A stretch of 64,000 nucleotides of DNA from Huiozyma naganishii CBS 8797 (lineage: Eukaryota > Ascomycota > Saccharomycetes > Saccharomycetales > Saccharomycetaceae): contig NC_035923.1 in assembly GCF_000348985.1 (NCBI RefSeq), positions 372,001-436,000 on the forward strand, in the 5' to 3' direction. A program made the translations under genes and the position numbers. The notes beneath the pieces are model-generated. The model searched no databases and had not been told where the DNA came from. It saw only the letters and a program-made list of their open reading frames with translations. Numbering within the stretch: position 1 is the stretch's first letter; each line of letters opens with the position of its first letter. This document shows positions 37,759 to 48,337 of the stretch, in pieces.

Positions 37759-40700
37759 CTAAGATGCCTGCGAGGGAGGAATAATGTCCTCATATTTTGG
37801 GGGGGATGCTGTTGCCTTAGCCTGTTTCATACTAAATCCCTTCTTGAAGATGGACTTCGTATTTCCACTCGGGTGCAAATTTTCATGAGAACGATGCCAG
37901 AAGTTTTCCAAATATTTAGGTTTCCCGTCGAAAATCCTGCTCTGTGGTGCGGTGAGGGCTTCCTCGAAGGTGGGCAATCTTTCCCCCTTTGGCTCGTAGT
38001 ACGTCTCACCTTCTCTTTCATAAGTGGGTAGCTTTAGGTTTCCTCAAGGCACATTTCCGATATCAAGTATATTGGTGTGTTGATGACAACTTCGTATTGC
38101 TTCATTTCATTGTTCTCGCCAGGTTTGTTTACTCTTAAAATGATTTCCAGTTTGTGTTTGCACTTGATGTTGCGGAAATGTGTGCTGTCCAGATACAGCC
38201 CTCTCCTTAACTTGTTCTTTCTGACTTCAATACGCCCAACGTTTGGCTCATGTGGTAAGCTCAATTTGGACTTTACTGAGGTATCTTTAGGGAAAGAAGT
38301 CTTATCATTCTCAGACGACCCACTGAATTTGTTACTGTTGAAGAAAAATTGAATGAGGCCGTTTTTACGAGATTCAGATTCCTGGTGTGTAGTAGGAGGC
38401 GCCTGCTCTGCATAGTATGAGTCGATCCCATACGGCCTGAAGTTCTTATCTAAAATGTCCTCTTGTTCCTCTGAAAATTTGGGGAACTCTAATTCAGTCT
38501 CGATCTTCAACGGGTCGATGAGGTTTTGGTGGCATCCTGTCTGCGCATCGTATACTTTGTTAAAAGACAGTAAGTTATTGTCTAAAGTGTTCAGAACGGT
38601 ATCTTCCCTCAAAGCCCTGGACCCCCTGTTCTTGGTCCTCAGTTCGTACAATATCACCATCCTTTCCTTCTGTCTCTTGGATAAAAATATGTGGTAGTAC
38701 GAACTGTTCGTGTCCCTTAAACATTTATCAGTTTCTTTGAATTGGAATTTGTTGGTCTTGTTGGAGATTGTAATCTTTTCTGTGACACAAACGGCAACTT
38801 TGTTCACCTGGACATCTTTTATTAGTGGGGTTAACTTTATTTCGATTGGAATTTTAGATCCTAGGGGGATGAACTTGTGAGGTACGACGATCTCGTACGC
38901 CAGAGCACCGCCCCACACTTTGTTAATATAGACTGGTTTATCTGCCGTGGATACCGATATTTGAGGAGGAGTTCTTACTACGTTAATTGGGTATTCAAGG
39001 TATATCTCCTTTGGGGAAAGATGTTGGAAAGCGCTTTGTGCGGATGCTGGCGAGTTGCCGCCATATACGAATGACGGATCTGTTATATCTACCGAGGTGG
39101 GAATATTAGTACTACTATCGTTATCCTTTGCAACGTGGCCGGCGTCTTCTTGACCGAACGCCACCACTACGGTGTCAGCATTGCTGGTCTTTCTATGCAG
39201 ATGATTTTTAACTTTCTTGAAAATGGACTTGCTGTTCTGTGATTCTGTGCGCGAGTTGTTGTTCGCGACTGAATCATACGATGTTGATAAGGGTGAGCTG
39301 CTTGTATCAGAACCCTTGCCGTTTATATTTATCTTTGAGAGGTAGGAGCCCGATTTTTTCTGAGAGGTATCTGGTTCCTTCACGACGGCGGCTATTCTCA
39401 AACAGTACTCCACTTTCGCTGACGGGTAAAACAGTGTCTCAGGGATTCTGTTGTTGAAAATAATGGGGACAAGGTATATGTACTCCCCTGGTTTCATCCA
39501 CCCGCTTTTGCTGTACCCTGACCCAATCTTTTCAAACAATTCCCTTCTGAATTGTTCATCCGTGATGTACGTTCTGTCCGATCTTTGCTTATTTTTCCAA
39601 AATCTGAAATTTCTAATCCTTTGGAAATTCTCGTTGGTTTGGTCCAGTGACGAGACGTCCGTTGGGATGAAAAGGTTGTAGTTTGCTGCGTTTAGCTGCC
39701 AATCCATCTCGCTTACTTTGTAGGATTCTTTGTTGGTAATCTTCAGCGGTGGAGCACCGTCCGCCCACTCGGTCTGGACTCGGGAGCACAGTTCGAGTTC
39801 CACCGTGGAGAGGGGCACCTCCTTCTTGAGTGAGATGACCACTGCGATTTTGAAGTGAGCCATGGAGCTGTTGACCTCCACTGGCTGTGGAGCACTGTTT
39901 GGGATGGAACCTGCCGTTGAGCGGGACATGATCGAGCTGCACCTCCTCCTGGACCCGTTTATGCTGCTTGACGAGTCGTTGATGTTATCCAGCTGCTGCC
40001 ACTCGTTGATATCGGCGAGGTCACTACCGACGTCGTCACTTAGTACCGTATCCGAGTCGCCGTTCTCGCTGGTGAGTAGAGCAGTCGTCGTGTCCTCTGA
40101 GTGTGTCTCTGCCCCTGAACGTCTATGCGCGTTGATTCTCTCCAGGTACTCGTCCTCGTTGTTGGAGATTGTGGGCAAGAATACGGCGTTGCTGCTGGTA
40201 GCGACTGAGATTGCCATCCCCGCGGCGTGGTCGTGGTACAGTTGTGTTCTCGGTAGAAACCCGTTCGAGGAAAGGTACTTCTCCGTGATCTCTCTTCTCA
40301 GCTTGCCTGGTCGCTTGAACGCAGTCTCCTCTATCGCGAGGGACCCTATGCAGCTCTTCCCGTGTGAGATCGGGATCTGCAGACTCGTCGCCGCCTGGCT
40401 GGATCGCACACTGCTGTGTCTTCTTGTGAGTTCCGTGGGGAAGAGCAGCCTGTAATCCGAGCTTGCGGACGAGCTCCTCCTCATCATTGTTGAGTAGACG
40501 TAGTTATTCTTGTTCCCAGCAGGGTTTTCGAAGAAGATCGAGCTTGATCGCGGGGACGTAGGCATCTGCCCCGGCGACGTCACCCTCGTGGGCCAACTTT
40601 GCATGTTCCCAGCACCGGCACCCGCCGTTGCTACTGGGTTCCCCAGACTCATTCTTCTTGTACTGAATGGGTAACTGGAACGGTACACCAGCGAGGACGA

Positions 40701-40823
40701 CGCCGTGTCTGTGGAGTTGGCACTTGTCTCCAGCCCATCCTTCCATGAACAGGAGCTATCCTGCTCCATAATCACATCTGGGACCGCATTCATATAGTCT
40801 GTGTTAGCCATGCTAGTGTACAT
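37759..40823 (-). CDS. CSR2: Csr2/Ecm21-type alpha-arrestin, with a -1 frameshift before the PY motifs
   Basis: The main frame runs from ATG 40823 (a second ATG is at 40811) to TAA at 38036-38034, 929 codons. The N-terminal 300 residues are Ser-rich. The arrestin fold follows (FKIAVVISLKKEVPLSTVELE near residue 325; YEIVVPHKFIPLGSKIPIEI; TPIYLISEMCLEE at the end). In related arrestins the last strand is followed by N-x-x-LPxY. That sequence exists in the -1 frame from 38043: GNLKLPTYE, then LPTFEEAL and PPKYEDIIPP, open for 94 codons to TAG at 37761-37759. LPxY and PPxY motifs bind the ubiquitin ligase Rsp5, which is how such arrestins trigger endocytosis. One missing G would explain the break. 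Joined length is about 1020 residues against about 1120 in S. cerevisiae. Flanks match CSR2 (YPR030W) rather than its duplicate ECM21. Confidence 0.88.
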
Positions 40824-41052
40824 GTACCTGTATGAGTGCTTATGATATAACGCGTATCTCCCAATAAGTGCAAAAACGTAGATACAGGTTAAGGATCACG
40901 AAGATAATCTCTGCCTTTCTCTTGTTTTACGGTCAAGATATATACCGCAGATGGGGGGGGGGACAACAAATAAGATCAGACGGCTAATAAAGAAGCGAAG
41001 AACAAGAAACCCGGGGAAAACTATCGGGGGTTCGGCATTTCCCATAGCAAGT

Positions 41053-41083
41053 GAAGAAGAAGAAGAAGAAGAAGAAGAAGAAA
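41053..41083. repeat. GAA trinucleotide microsatellite
   Basis: About ten uninterrupted GAA units about 230 bp upstream of CSR2. Confidence 0.95.
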
Positions 41084-41320
41084 AATATATATCTACAATA
41101 GGGATGCCCCATACGGCTCGCGAGATACGCTGGGAACGTAGGGGGAAGGAGTACAGGGAGTCGACAAACAGAGAACTGGCAGTGACCAGCGCTACTTTCG
41201 CAAGTTCTGAAGTGCAGAAAGGGATACACGAGCGCAGCCCTCGGCCGGCCCCGGCTCCTTAGCTCATCGCGGAGCCTACGAATGACAGCGGCAGGTGCAT
41301 CCCTCAATAGGAGACCGTGA

Positions 41321-41360
41321 GCGTGTGTATGATGCGTATGTGACACACGCATACACACGC
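41321..41360. repeat. Perfect 11-bp inverted repeat with 18-bp loop
   Basis: GCGTGTGTATG (41321-41331) and CATACACACGC (41350-41360) are exact reverse complements. The loop itself contains GCGTATGTG and CACACGC, related to the arms. Confidence 0.85.
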
Positions 41361-42139
41361 TCGATCATTCTTGCTTACCTCATGGGGGGCTGTAGCCGGT
41401 TGGTGGTTAGTACCGCTGGCGCCTGTCGCTGGCACTCGGGGAGCTTAAAGTCCGTTCGTGCTCCGGGCTGGCCGGTGCTTGCGACTACGTGTTCTGCGGT
41501 CACCGGCGTCCGTATCTCCGTGTTCGCGGTAAATAATAGGGTGCTATTAGGAGAGGTGCGCTGCGGGGGTTTCTCCGGGCAGAGTGCGCCCTCCGCTTTT
41601 GGGGTTGGGGGGAGCCTGGGGTAGTTTGGGCGGGGTGTGTGGGTGCAGCGCGTTGATCCGTGTCACGTGACTGTGGGGAGGTGTTCGAGACGCGTGCGTG
41701 CCTCTTACGCGGGTGAGCGTGGATCTGCTCTGTCTCTCCTGCTGGCAGTCACAGAAGCTTGACAGCGCGAGAGTGCTCTACTCTCTCTCTGGTAAATATG
41801 TATTGTATGTAGTGTGGAACGGGTGCTTGGTGGTTGCCCCGCCTTCAGCACGACCTGTTGCATCGTGGTAAAGGAGAACTGGATTGAGAGAACATGTACA
41901 GGAGAGTGTTTTGAGATGCACTAGGAGCCTCTGCCCCAGTAGGTGCTATTAGGTGACACTGGGTGGTCTCTTTTTCCAAGGTTTCATGCTTATTACCCGG
42001 ATTCTTCATATTCTTTTCATATTTTTCCATCTCTATGCAAACCTTGTAACGTTGGGCTTTAAATTGAGAGCTTAAACTTGTGCACTTTCTAAGGTACACT
42101 GCTACCACGTCCACACACACGTAAGGGGTGGTTTGAAAC

Positions 42140-44560
42140 ATGGCTGCATCGTCTTTGCGCTCGTTTATAAAAGATGTCAGGGCAGCTAAGACACTCGCAG
42201 ACGAGAGGTCGATTGTCACCAAACAGTCTGCAAAAGTGAGGACGAAACTTAGAGATGACCATCTGCCACATTCGAAGAGAAGAACAAACATCCAGAAACT
42301 GCTGTACTTGTACATCCTCGGTGAAAAGACCCATTTTGGACAAGTCGAATGTATTAACTTGATTGCATCGGACCAATTTGTCGATAAGAGACTAGGGTAC
42401 CTGGCGACGAACTTGCTCCTGGATGAACAGCAGGATCTACTGACTTTGTTGACCAACATGTTGAACAACGACTTGACGCACCTAAATAAGTACATCGTCT
42501 CACTGGCATTGATGACCCTTGGATCCCTGAGCTCCAACGAGCTGGCAAGAGATCTGTACCCGGACGTCGAGGCGATCATGCAATCGAGTAAAGATCCGTT
42601 CCTTTTGAAAAAGGCGTTGCAAGTAGTCGCAAAACTGATCTGTAAAGACGCTTCACTGTTGGAGATTTTCCCACTCGGGTTTTTGACCACAAATATACTG
42701 TCCAGTGGTCTCCTACCAACACACGGTGTATGGCTAGGCGTGTGCAAAGTGCTGACAGCAATCCTTTCAAATATAACCAGCGAGGTACCAGAGCCCACAA
42801 TAAACGAGATAGTGCAGCAGTTGAAAGTGCTCACACCGCAACTGCTTAGCAAGTTATCCAGTTTGAACACGAAGAACTTGGAACCCGCATTCGACGTTCA
42901 AGGTGTCCAGGACCCGTTCCTACAATGCGAATTGATATCGACTTTGAAATGGATTTTCAAAATATCCACAGAATTGGACGCCAAAGATGTGCTCTCGTTC
43001 ACGGACAAATTTAGTGATCTGTTGACCCAGTTGGCAACAAATACAGACACGCATAAAAATCCAGGACAAGCTGTTCTGTACGAGATCACACGTACCATCT
43101 TCGACCTCAACATGTCTCAACCTCTACGTATCCTGGGGATCAATATTCTGGGCAATTTCTTAAAGACAGGCAAAGGTGTCAAATTAAACAACAACATCAA
43201 GTATGTCGCATTGAACACGCTGATTGACGTCGTGAAGAGGGAACCAGACGCCGTACAACGACACAGAACTTTTATCTCGTCGTGTCTGTACGATCCAGAT
43301 ATCTCCATCAAATTCAGATCGCTGGAACTCACTTTCGCAATTTTGAACGAGGATAACCTGTTGGAACTGGTCAAAGAGATCATCTGTTTCTTGGAAAAAA
43401 TTGCAAACCCGAACTTCGACCGTTTATCCCCCTACGTCGACATAGACGATTCCAAGGACTTGATAGTTTACTCTGTAGACCACCTGATAGAAAAGTTTGA
43501 CCTGTACCCTGAAAGCAAAGAGAGTGAGAAATTGAGGAACTTGTTCAAGATCCTAGGTGTTGTCGGGGGAATAATCAACCTGGATACGATCAATGAGTTT
43601 CTCATCACAATCAACAATATAACCAAATGGGCAGACAAGATAGGTATCTTGTTCGAAATGCTGCAGGCAACAATTTCCAACGATAGAGCGAACATTGGAA
43701 GCCAATTAGTGAGTATCTGGTGCATTGGTGAGTATGCGGATATCTTACTGAAGTTTGAGAGCAATGATAAAGTAATCAATGAAATATCAATGGCCAACTA
43801 CTTGTTAAAACTGGACTCGGGCTCGAGGATATCGAATAACTGCTTGCTGATCCACTACGTAATGACCGCGGCTTTGAAGCTGTCTAGCAAAATTAGTGAG
43901 CCCGCTGCCGTCGAGAGGCTGAGACAAATTATCAAGTCTCACTCCAAGGATCCAAACTTGAGTATCCAAACCAAGAGTATCCAATATGAGCTCATTTTCA
44001 ACCAGCCAAACAACGTTAAAAGATTGATGCTGACCGCTATGCCGAAATTCAATAGAAACAGGGTCGTCAATAACGATGAACAGACACAATTGCGGAAGTT
44101 ACAGCATCAACAAGAGAATGCAAAATCAAATACCACAGCAGACTTATTGTTGGACTTGCTAAGCGAACCAGCACCAACGAAGAACAAGAACAAAGCGCCC
44201 GCCCAGCACGTGGTGTTACCGGAAAACAGCACTCTGATCAACGAAAGTAACCAACTAGAAGTGTACTCTTTCCCAGTATCCATTGTCGAGGGGAATGCCC
44301 ATTTTGAGCTGTACTTCAAGAACAAGGGACCAGAAGTAACGAACTTGCAATCGCTTTGTGCGGTACCAAAGACTCAAAAGCTGATTCTGGGTCAAATACA
44401 CCCTTCGCACAATGACATTGGGATTAACCAATTCGTGAAACAGTCATTGAAGATATCCGGTTCTGGAAATCTAAAGTTGAGAGTGAAGCTGTCGTACACA
44501 TCACGCGATGGAGGTCCTATGACGGAACAGTTTGACCATAAATTCAATCACTCGATTTGA
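42140..44560 (+). CDS. APL4: Gamma-adaptin Apl4, AP-1 clathrin adaptor large subunit
   Basis: 806 codons (S. cerevisiae 832). An N-terminal adaptin trunk of helical repeats (LRSFIKDVRAAKTLADERSI, RRTNIQKLLYLYILGEKTHF, KRLGYLATNLLLDEQQDLL) runs to about residue 600. A hinge rich in N, K and Q contains LLLDLLSEPAP, which resembles a clathrin-box-type motif. The appendage (ear) domain spans about residues 695-806. Apl4 works with Apl2, Apm1 and Aps1 at the trans-Golgi and endosomes. It converges on YOP1, as in S. cerevisiae YPR029C-YPR028W. The opposite strand has a 341-codon open frame overlapping the start, judged spurious. Confidence 0.97.
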   Translation: MAASSLRSFIKDVRAAKTLADERSIVTKQSAKVRTKLRDDHLPHSKRRTNIQKLLYLYILGEKTHFGQVECINLIASDQFVDKRLGYLATNLLLDEQQDLLTLLTNMLNNDLTHLNKYIVSLALMTLGSLSSNELARDLYPDVEAIMQSSKDPFLLKKALQVVAKLICKDASLLEIFPLGFLTTNILSSGLLPTHGVWLGVCKVLTAILSNITSEVPEPTINEIVQQLKVLTPQLLSKLSSLNTKNLEPAFDVQGVQDPFLQCELISTLKWIFKISTELDAKDVLSFTDKFSDLLTQLATNTDTHKNPGQAVLYEITRTIFDLNMSQPLRILGINILGNFLKTGKGVKLNNNIKYVALNTLIDVVKREPDAVQRHRTFISSCLYDPDISIKFRSLELTFAILNEDNLLELVKEIICFLEKIANPNFDRLSPYVDIDDSKDLIVYSVDHLIEKFDLYPESKESEKLRNLFKILGVVGGIINLDTINEFLITINNITKWADKIGILFEMLQATISNDRANIGSQLVSIWCIGEYADILLKFESNDKVINEISMANYLLKLDSGSRISNNCLLIHYVMTAALKLSSKISEPAAVERLRQIIKSHSKDPNLSIQTKSIQYELIFNQPNNVKRLMLTAMPKFNRNRVVNNDEQTQLRKLQHQQENAKSNTTADLLLDLLSEPAPTKNKNKAPAQHVVLPENSTLINESNQLEVYSFPVSIVEGNAHFELYFKNKGPEVTNLQSLCAVPKTQKLILGQIHPSHNDIGINQFVKQSLKISGSGNLKLRVKLSYTSRDGGPMTEQFDHKFNHSI

Positions 44561-44580
44561 AGAAAACAGGGGGGTTATTA

Positions 44581-44596
44581 CATATATATATATATG
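44581..44596. repeat. AT-dinucleotide palindrome between APL4 and YOP1
   Basis: CATATATATATATATG is a 16-bp perfect palindrome just after the APL4 stop, between convergent genes. Such TA-repeats often serve as yeast polyadenylation efficiency elements. Confidence 0.6.
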
Positions 44597-44701
44597 TGGG
44601 TGAACAGAAATGAGCTTTATATAGAGACTCGACACAACAACACATAGTAGTCAGAACATACATTGTGATCATGTAGCATTTCAGTCCCGCGTGTATTCTG
44701 T

Positions 44702-45405
44702 TCAATGTTGGGAGGTGCCGCTGGAGAAACCGCTGGAGACCTTCTTACCAGTGTTTTCGACTGATTCCTTCACGCCGTCCTTCTTGTTCACGGAAATCTT
44801 GGAGAAACATTGGTCATACACTGGTTCGATCAATTTGCCATAGACGAAAACAGCACCGCCTGTAGCTGGGATCCCGATGTAGATCAAGAACAGAACTTTG
44901 ATGAACCAGTAAAAGGGAACCAAGTACAAGATTGCACCGGACCAGAATTCAATGACGTTCATGAAGCCGAACACAATCCAGTACGCCAACAACACGGAGT
45001 CGTCATCCTTAGTCTTTGTCTTCAACGCTTTAATAGAGTACAACGTTGGGATTACAAACCCTAAGAAGTTGGACAATATTTCACCGAGGCCACCGACGTT
45101 GAAAAAAGTCAGCAACAAGTAACCGATAGTCAGCGATAGAGTCCAGTAGGTTCTTGGAATCTTGGTTTGTTGTTCCAACTGCTGGAAAACTTTGAATTGG
45201 CCCAAGTTCTAATTGGAAAAGGGATTTAGAGAAGAGTAAGGATACATCTTCTTTTTTTCACGGGTTGTTAGTGAATTGTCCTACAGGTTAGCACACATGG
45301 ATTTGACTGTCCGAAAAGGGACCAGAAACCCAAACACAAATCAATTATACATACTGCATCTAGGTGACCAAATTGGGTCTGTGCAATAGAAGCTAGGTTC
45401 GACAT
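44702..45405 (-). CDS. YOP1: Yop1, ER-tubule-shaping reticulon-like protein (two exons)
   Basis: Exon 1 is 45405-45355 (17 codons, MSNLASIAQTQFGHLDA). The intron, 45354-45209 (146 nt), has donor GTATGT at 45354-45349, branch candidates CACTAAC and TGCTAAC, and acceptor TTAG. Exon 2 is 45208-44702. The spliced protein has about 185 residues (S. cerevisiae 180). It contains the DP1/REEP hairpin segments: WTLSLTIGYLLLTFFNVGG, GEILSNFLGFVIPTLYSIKA, LLAYWIVFGFMNVIEFW and ILYLVPFYWFIKVLFLIYIG. Yop1 curves ER membrane with the reticulons. The S. cerevisiae gene also has an intron near its start. Without exon 1 the frame would begin only with TTG, which supports splicing. Confidence 0.94.
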
Positions 45406-45738
45406 ATTAGTAGTTTCTTGCCGATCTTCTTCCATAGAAAGGCTGAAAGTAACAGTTCATCGTCATCTTCCTCCTTTCTTGTTCCCTCTTTTTCTTAAAT
45501 ACCAGGAAAAAAAAATTAAAGGTTTCTCGGATAAAAAGAAAATTATCGGAAGAGTCTTATAGTGAAGTGAGAGCTTGAGGAACGAGCGGCTGTCAAGTGA
45601 CACATCGCAAGTAAATGTTAACATACATGTCTATATGCGTATTCTTGGAACAATCAACATTTCAATACATTGACTCCGTTACATAATATACGAGCCCATG
45701 ATGAACCCGGGAATACAATCAGGGAAGCTTCTCCCTCT
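45406..45738. other. YOP1 upstream and SCS2 downstream region
   Basis: 333 bp with no gene. An A run lies near 45507. Nothing distinctive was seen. Confidence 0.5.
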
Positions 45739-46608
45739 TCAGTAGTAGAGCCAGCCAAGAGCAAGTGCGATCAGAACGAAAAACAGGAAAGTAGTCGAGC
45801 TGGGGGAAGAACTCTCGCTGATTTCCGCAGTTGGGGCAATGGGTGGGTCGTAAGACTTGATGTTCTTCGATGGACCACTTTTCTGTCTTGGTTCTTGAGT
45901 AGGCTTGACAGGTTCAGTCACTGGTTTTGTTTCGCTCTTCAAGGTGTCAGGTAGAGGGGTCTTCAAATCGGGTGTATCTGTTGAAGTCTCAATTGGAGCA
46001 GATTTGACGGCGGGTGCAGACTCGGCTGCGTCAGATGCAGGCGTTTCGTCTACTACGTGTTCCACTCTCAGTTTCTTCGAGACCGTTTGGTCCCTGAATT
46101 CTGCCTCTAAATCAGACCAGACGTCCGCAACGGTGGTATTCTGATTCAACTTGTAGGGAGCAGGCAGACTAACCACGAGGAACTTGTCCTTACACTTGTT
46201 GTCTGCGGTCATATTGGCATCCGACGACAAGCCAAGGAAGATGACCGACACCTTCACAGAGCCACCTTTAGCAACAGTAGCAGCATTGGGCCTCACACAA
46301 TACAATTTGGGAGCGGTGGTTTTCACTTTAAACGCAATTGTTTCGTCAGACTTGTTGGTGATGGTAATGTAATCAGTGGATTGTGTCTTTGACTGCGCTG
46401 AAAAAACCAAACAAAAGAGGCCGATGGGGCCAGAGGGGGGAGTACTTCATGTTAGTAACAAAAGACATGAGCTAGTCGGTAAACCGAGGAAACAATTCCA
46501 CTCAACAGGAAGAAAAGGGGCCCCAGCGGTGGTATAACGGGGGATTCAATACATACAATGAAATCTCAGCACATCAGGGCTTATCTCTACAGACTCGCTG
46601 GACATCAT
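45739..46608 (-). CDS. SCS2: VAP-family ER protein Scs2/Scs22 (two exons)
   Basis: Exon 1 spans 46608-46557; ATGs at 46608 and 46605 give (M)MSSESVEISPDVLRFH. The intron, 46556-46398 (159 nt), has donor GTATGT, a perfect TACTAAC branch point (minus strand, near 46453) and acceptor TTTTTTCAG. Exon 2, 46397-45739, restores the frame as SQSKTQSTDYITITN. The major sperm protein domain (about residues 6-130) includes TIAFKVKTTAPKLYCVRPNA and the strand KDKFLVVSLPAPY. A Pro/Thr/Ser linker and a C-terminal membrane anchor (TTFLFFVLIALALGWLYY) follow. The protein tethers ER to plasma membrane and binds FFAT motifs of lipid regulators. In S. cerevisiae SCS22 is spliced and short and SCS2 is unspliced and long; this gene combines the intron with the long form. 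Confidence 0.93.
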
Positions 46609-46851
46609 TGTTTCAACTGATCCAAGAAACACACAGAGAAGTGAGCAAGACACACGATCCAGGAATCGACTGCTGCGTCAAACAGAAAGTGAAAAATCCT
46701 TTGAAATCGTTGTTTTTCCCTCGACTTCAAAGGCAAAGTCCTTCTAAATTTCGTCATTTTCTTATGGAAGCAGAAATCGATTGATAGCAGAAGGGGACGC
46801 GTAGCTGTTCAGTGCTCTGTTCGAGGTGTCTTCTGTTGCTATAACCCTACA

Positions 46852-48237
46852 ATGCCATTGACTGTGCGCTCAGGTGTGATTACACTACTGCATACAGCCT
46901 GCGGAGCAGGCATTTTGGCGATGCCGTTCGCCTTTAAACCCTTCGGACTCGTCTTGGGGCTCACAATGATAACGTGGTGCGGTCTGTGTGCGTTTGCTGG
47001 GCTGCTATTACAGTGCCGAGTGAGTCGGTACGCCCCCGAGAAAGGTGTATCGTTTTTCGTACTGTCGTCGTTGATCAACAGGAACCTGTCCGTTGTATTC
47101 GATTGTGCGATCGCCGTCAAGTGCTTCGGTGTCGGCGTATCCTACATGATCGTCGTTGGTGACTTGCTGCCACAGATCTGGTCTGTTTGGACCTCTAATA
47201 AGCTGTTGCTCAACAGGGATTTCCATATCACTATGGTCATGATCTTTATTGTCGCGCCGCTCTGCTTCATGAAGAAGCTGAACTCGCTGAGGTACGCCTC
47301 CATGATCGCCATATCCGCGGTCGCATACCTCTGCGTTCTTGTCATCTACCACTTCATTTTCCAAGACCCGAACGACACTCATTTCCAGGATCTCAAGGGC
47401 CGCATCTCAATTGGACTGCCAAGAGACGAACCCCCAATCCTAACGACTCTGCCTATATTCGTGTTCGCCTACACATGCCACCACAACATGTTCTCCGTCA
47501 TCAACGAGCAAGTGGACCAGAAGTTTAACGTTATCACTAAGATTGCCAAATACTCCATGTCTTTGGCGTTCTTGCTCTACATTGTGATCGGTTATTCAGG
47601 GTACCTGACGTTCGGGGATAAAATTGTCGGGAATATCGTCACATTGTACCCAAATAACGCATCAAGCACCATTGGGAGAATAGCCATTGCCATCCTTGTT
47701 ACTCTAACTTTCCCCTTACAGTGCCACCCGGCAAGGGCGTCAATCCACCATATTATCCATTTTTTCCAAGCCAGATCGGCAGAGAATGGGAACGGTAGTG
47801 CGATGGTTTTAAACCAGATGGAAGGAGTGTCACCAGAACTTGAAACTACCCCACTGACAGACGCGGCAAACTGCGCCGAGGTGGACACCGCTATAGAGGA
47901 AGGTTCCCCAGAAGAACTCCAGGTAATGCCGCTGGAGGGGAAAAGGTTCATTTTTATTACATGCACCATTCTTTTCTGTTCATACTTGCTGGCCGTATCT
48001 GTGACATCTCTGGCGAAGGTTCTTGCCATAGTTGGAGCCACCGGATCAACCTCCATATCCTTCATCTTACCTGGTATTTTTGGGTATAAATTAATTGGAT
48101 CAGAGTGTGAAACAGGTGCAGAATTGCCATTTCAAACTAAAATGTTCAAGTACCTAGGACTATGCTTGGCAGTCTGGGGACTTGTCGTGATGGTGGCATC
48201 GTTAACTGCGACTTTCTTCTTCAACGCAGGCCACTAG
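46852..48237 (+). CDS. AVT6: Vacuolar amino acid transporter, Avt5/Avt6 type
   Basis: 461 codons (S. cerevisiae Avt5 459, Avt6 448). An AAAP/SLC38-type transporter with about eleven membrane segments. The first contains the hallmark VITLLHTACGAGILAMPFAF, and the last lies near AVWGLVVMVASLTATFFF. A hydrophilic loop of about 50 acidic residues separates segments 8 and 9 (about 315-365). Avt6 exports acidic amino acids from the vacuole; the role of Avt5 is unclear. The divergent partner is SCS2/22, as for AVT5 and AVT6 in S. cerevisiae, so both symbols fit; AVT6 is given because SCS2 is its partner. Confidence 0.92.
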   Translation: MPLTVRSGVITLLHTACGAGILAMPFAFKPFGLVLGLTMITWCGLCAFAGLLLQCRVSRYAPEKGVSFFVLSSLINRNLSVVFDCAIAVKCFGVGVSYMIVVGDLLPQIWSVWTSNKLLLNRDFHITMVMIFIVAPLCFMKKLNSLRYASMIAISAVAYLCVLVIYHFIFQDPNDTHFQDLKGRISIGLPRDEPPILTTLPIFVFAYTCHHNMFSVINEQVDQKFNVITKIAKYSMSLAFLLYIVIGYSGYLTFGDKIVGNIVTLYPNNASSTIGRIAIAILVTLTFPLQCHPARASIHHIIHFFQARSAENGNGSAMVLNQMEGVSPELETTPLTDAANCAEVDTAIEEGSPEELQVMPLEGKRFIFITCTILFCSYLLAVSVTSLAKVLAIVGATGSTSISFILPGIFGYKLIGSECETGAELPFQTKMFKYLGLCLAVWGLVVMVASLTATFFFNAGH

Positions 48238-48337
48238 TACCATAATACTCAAGTCAACGACCAATTTTTACATATTCTATAACCGTGACACCAACATAAT
48301 TGAAAAATATTAATTTTTTCTATTTGAGTACTTACAA

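Larger units (their letters stand above)
40824..42139. other. Divergent CSR2-APL4 promoter region
   Basis: 1316 bp without a recognised gene. It includes a G run near 40952, a GAA microsatellite, an 11-bp inverted repeat at 41321-41360, a CACGTG at 41664-41669, an ACGCGT at 41690-41695, and a GC-rich stretch from about 41380 to 41720. Short open frames here have no recognisable content. Confidence 0.6.

Noticed and set aside
41845..42870. 341-codon open frame on the minus strand
   Set aside because: It overlaps the start of APL4 on the opposite strand, and the APL4 frame is clearly the conserved protein. The antisense translation has no recognisable domain.
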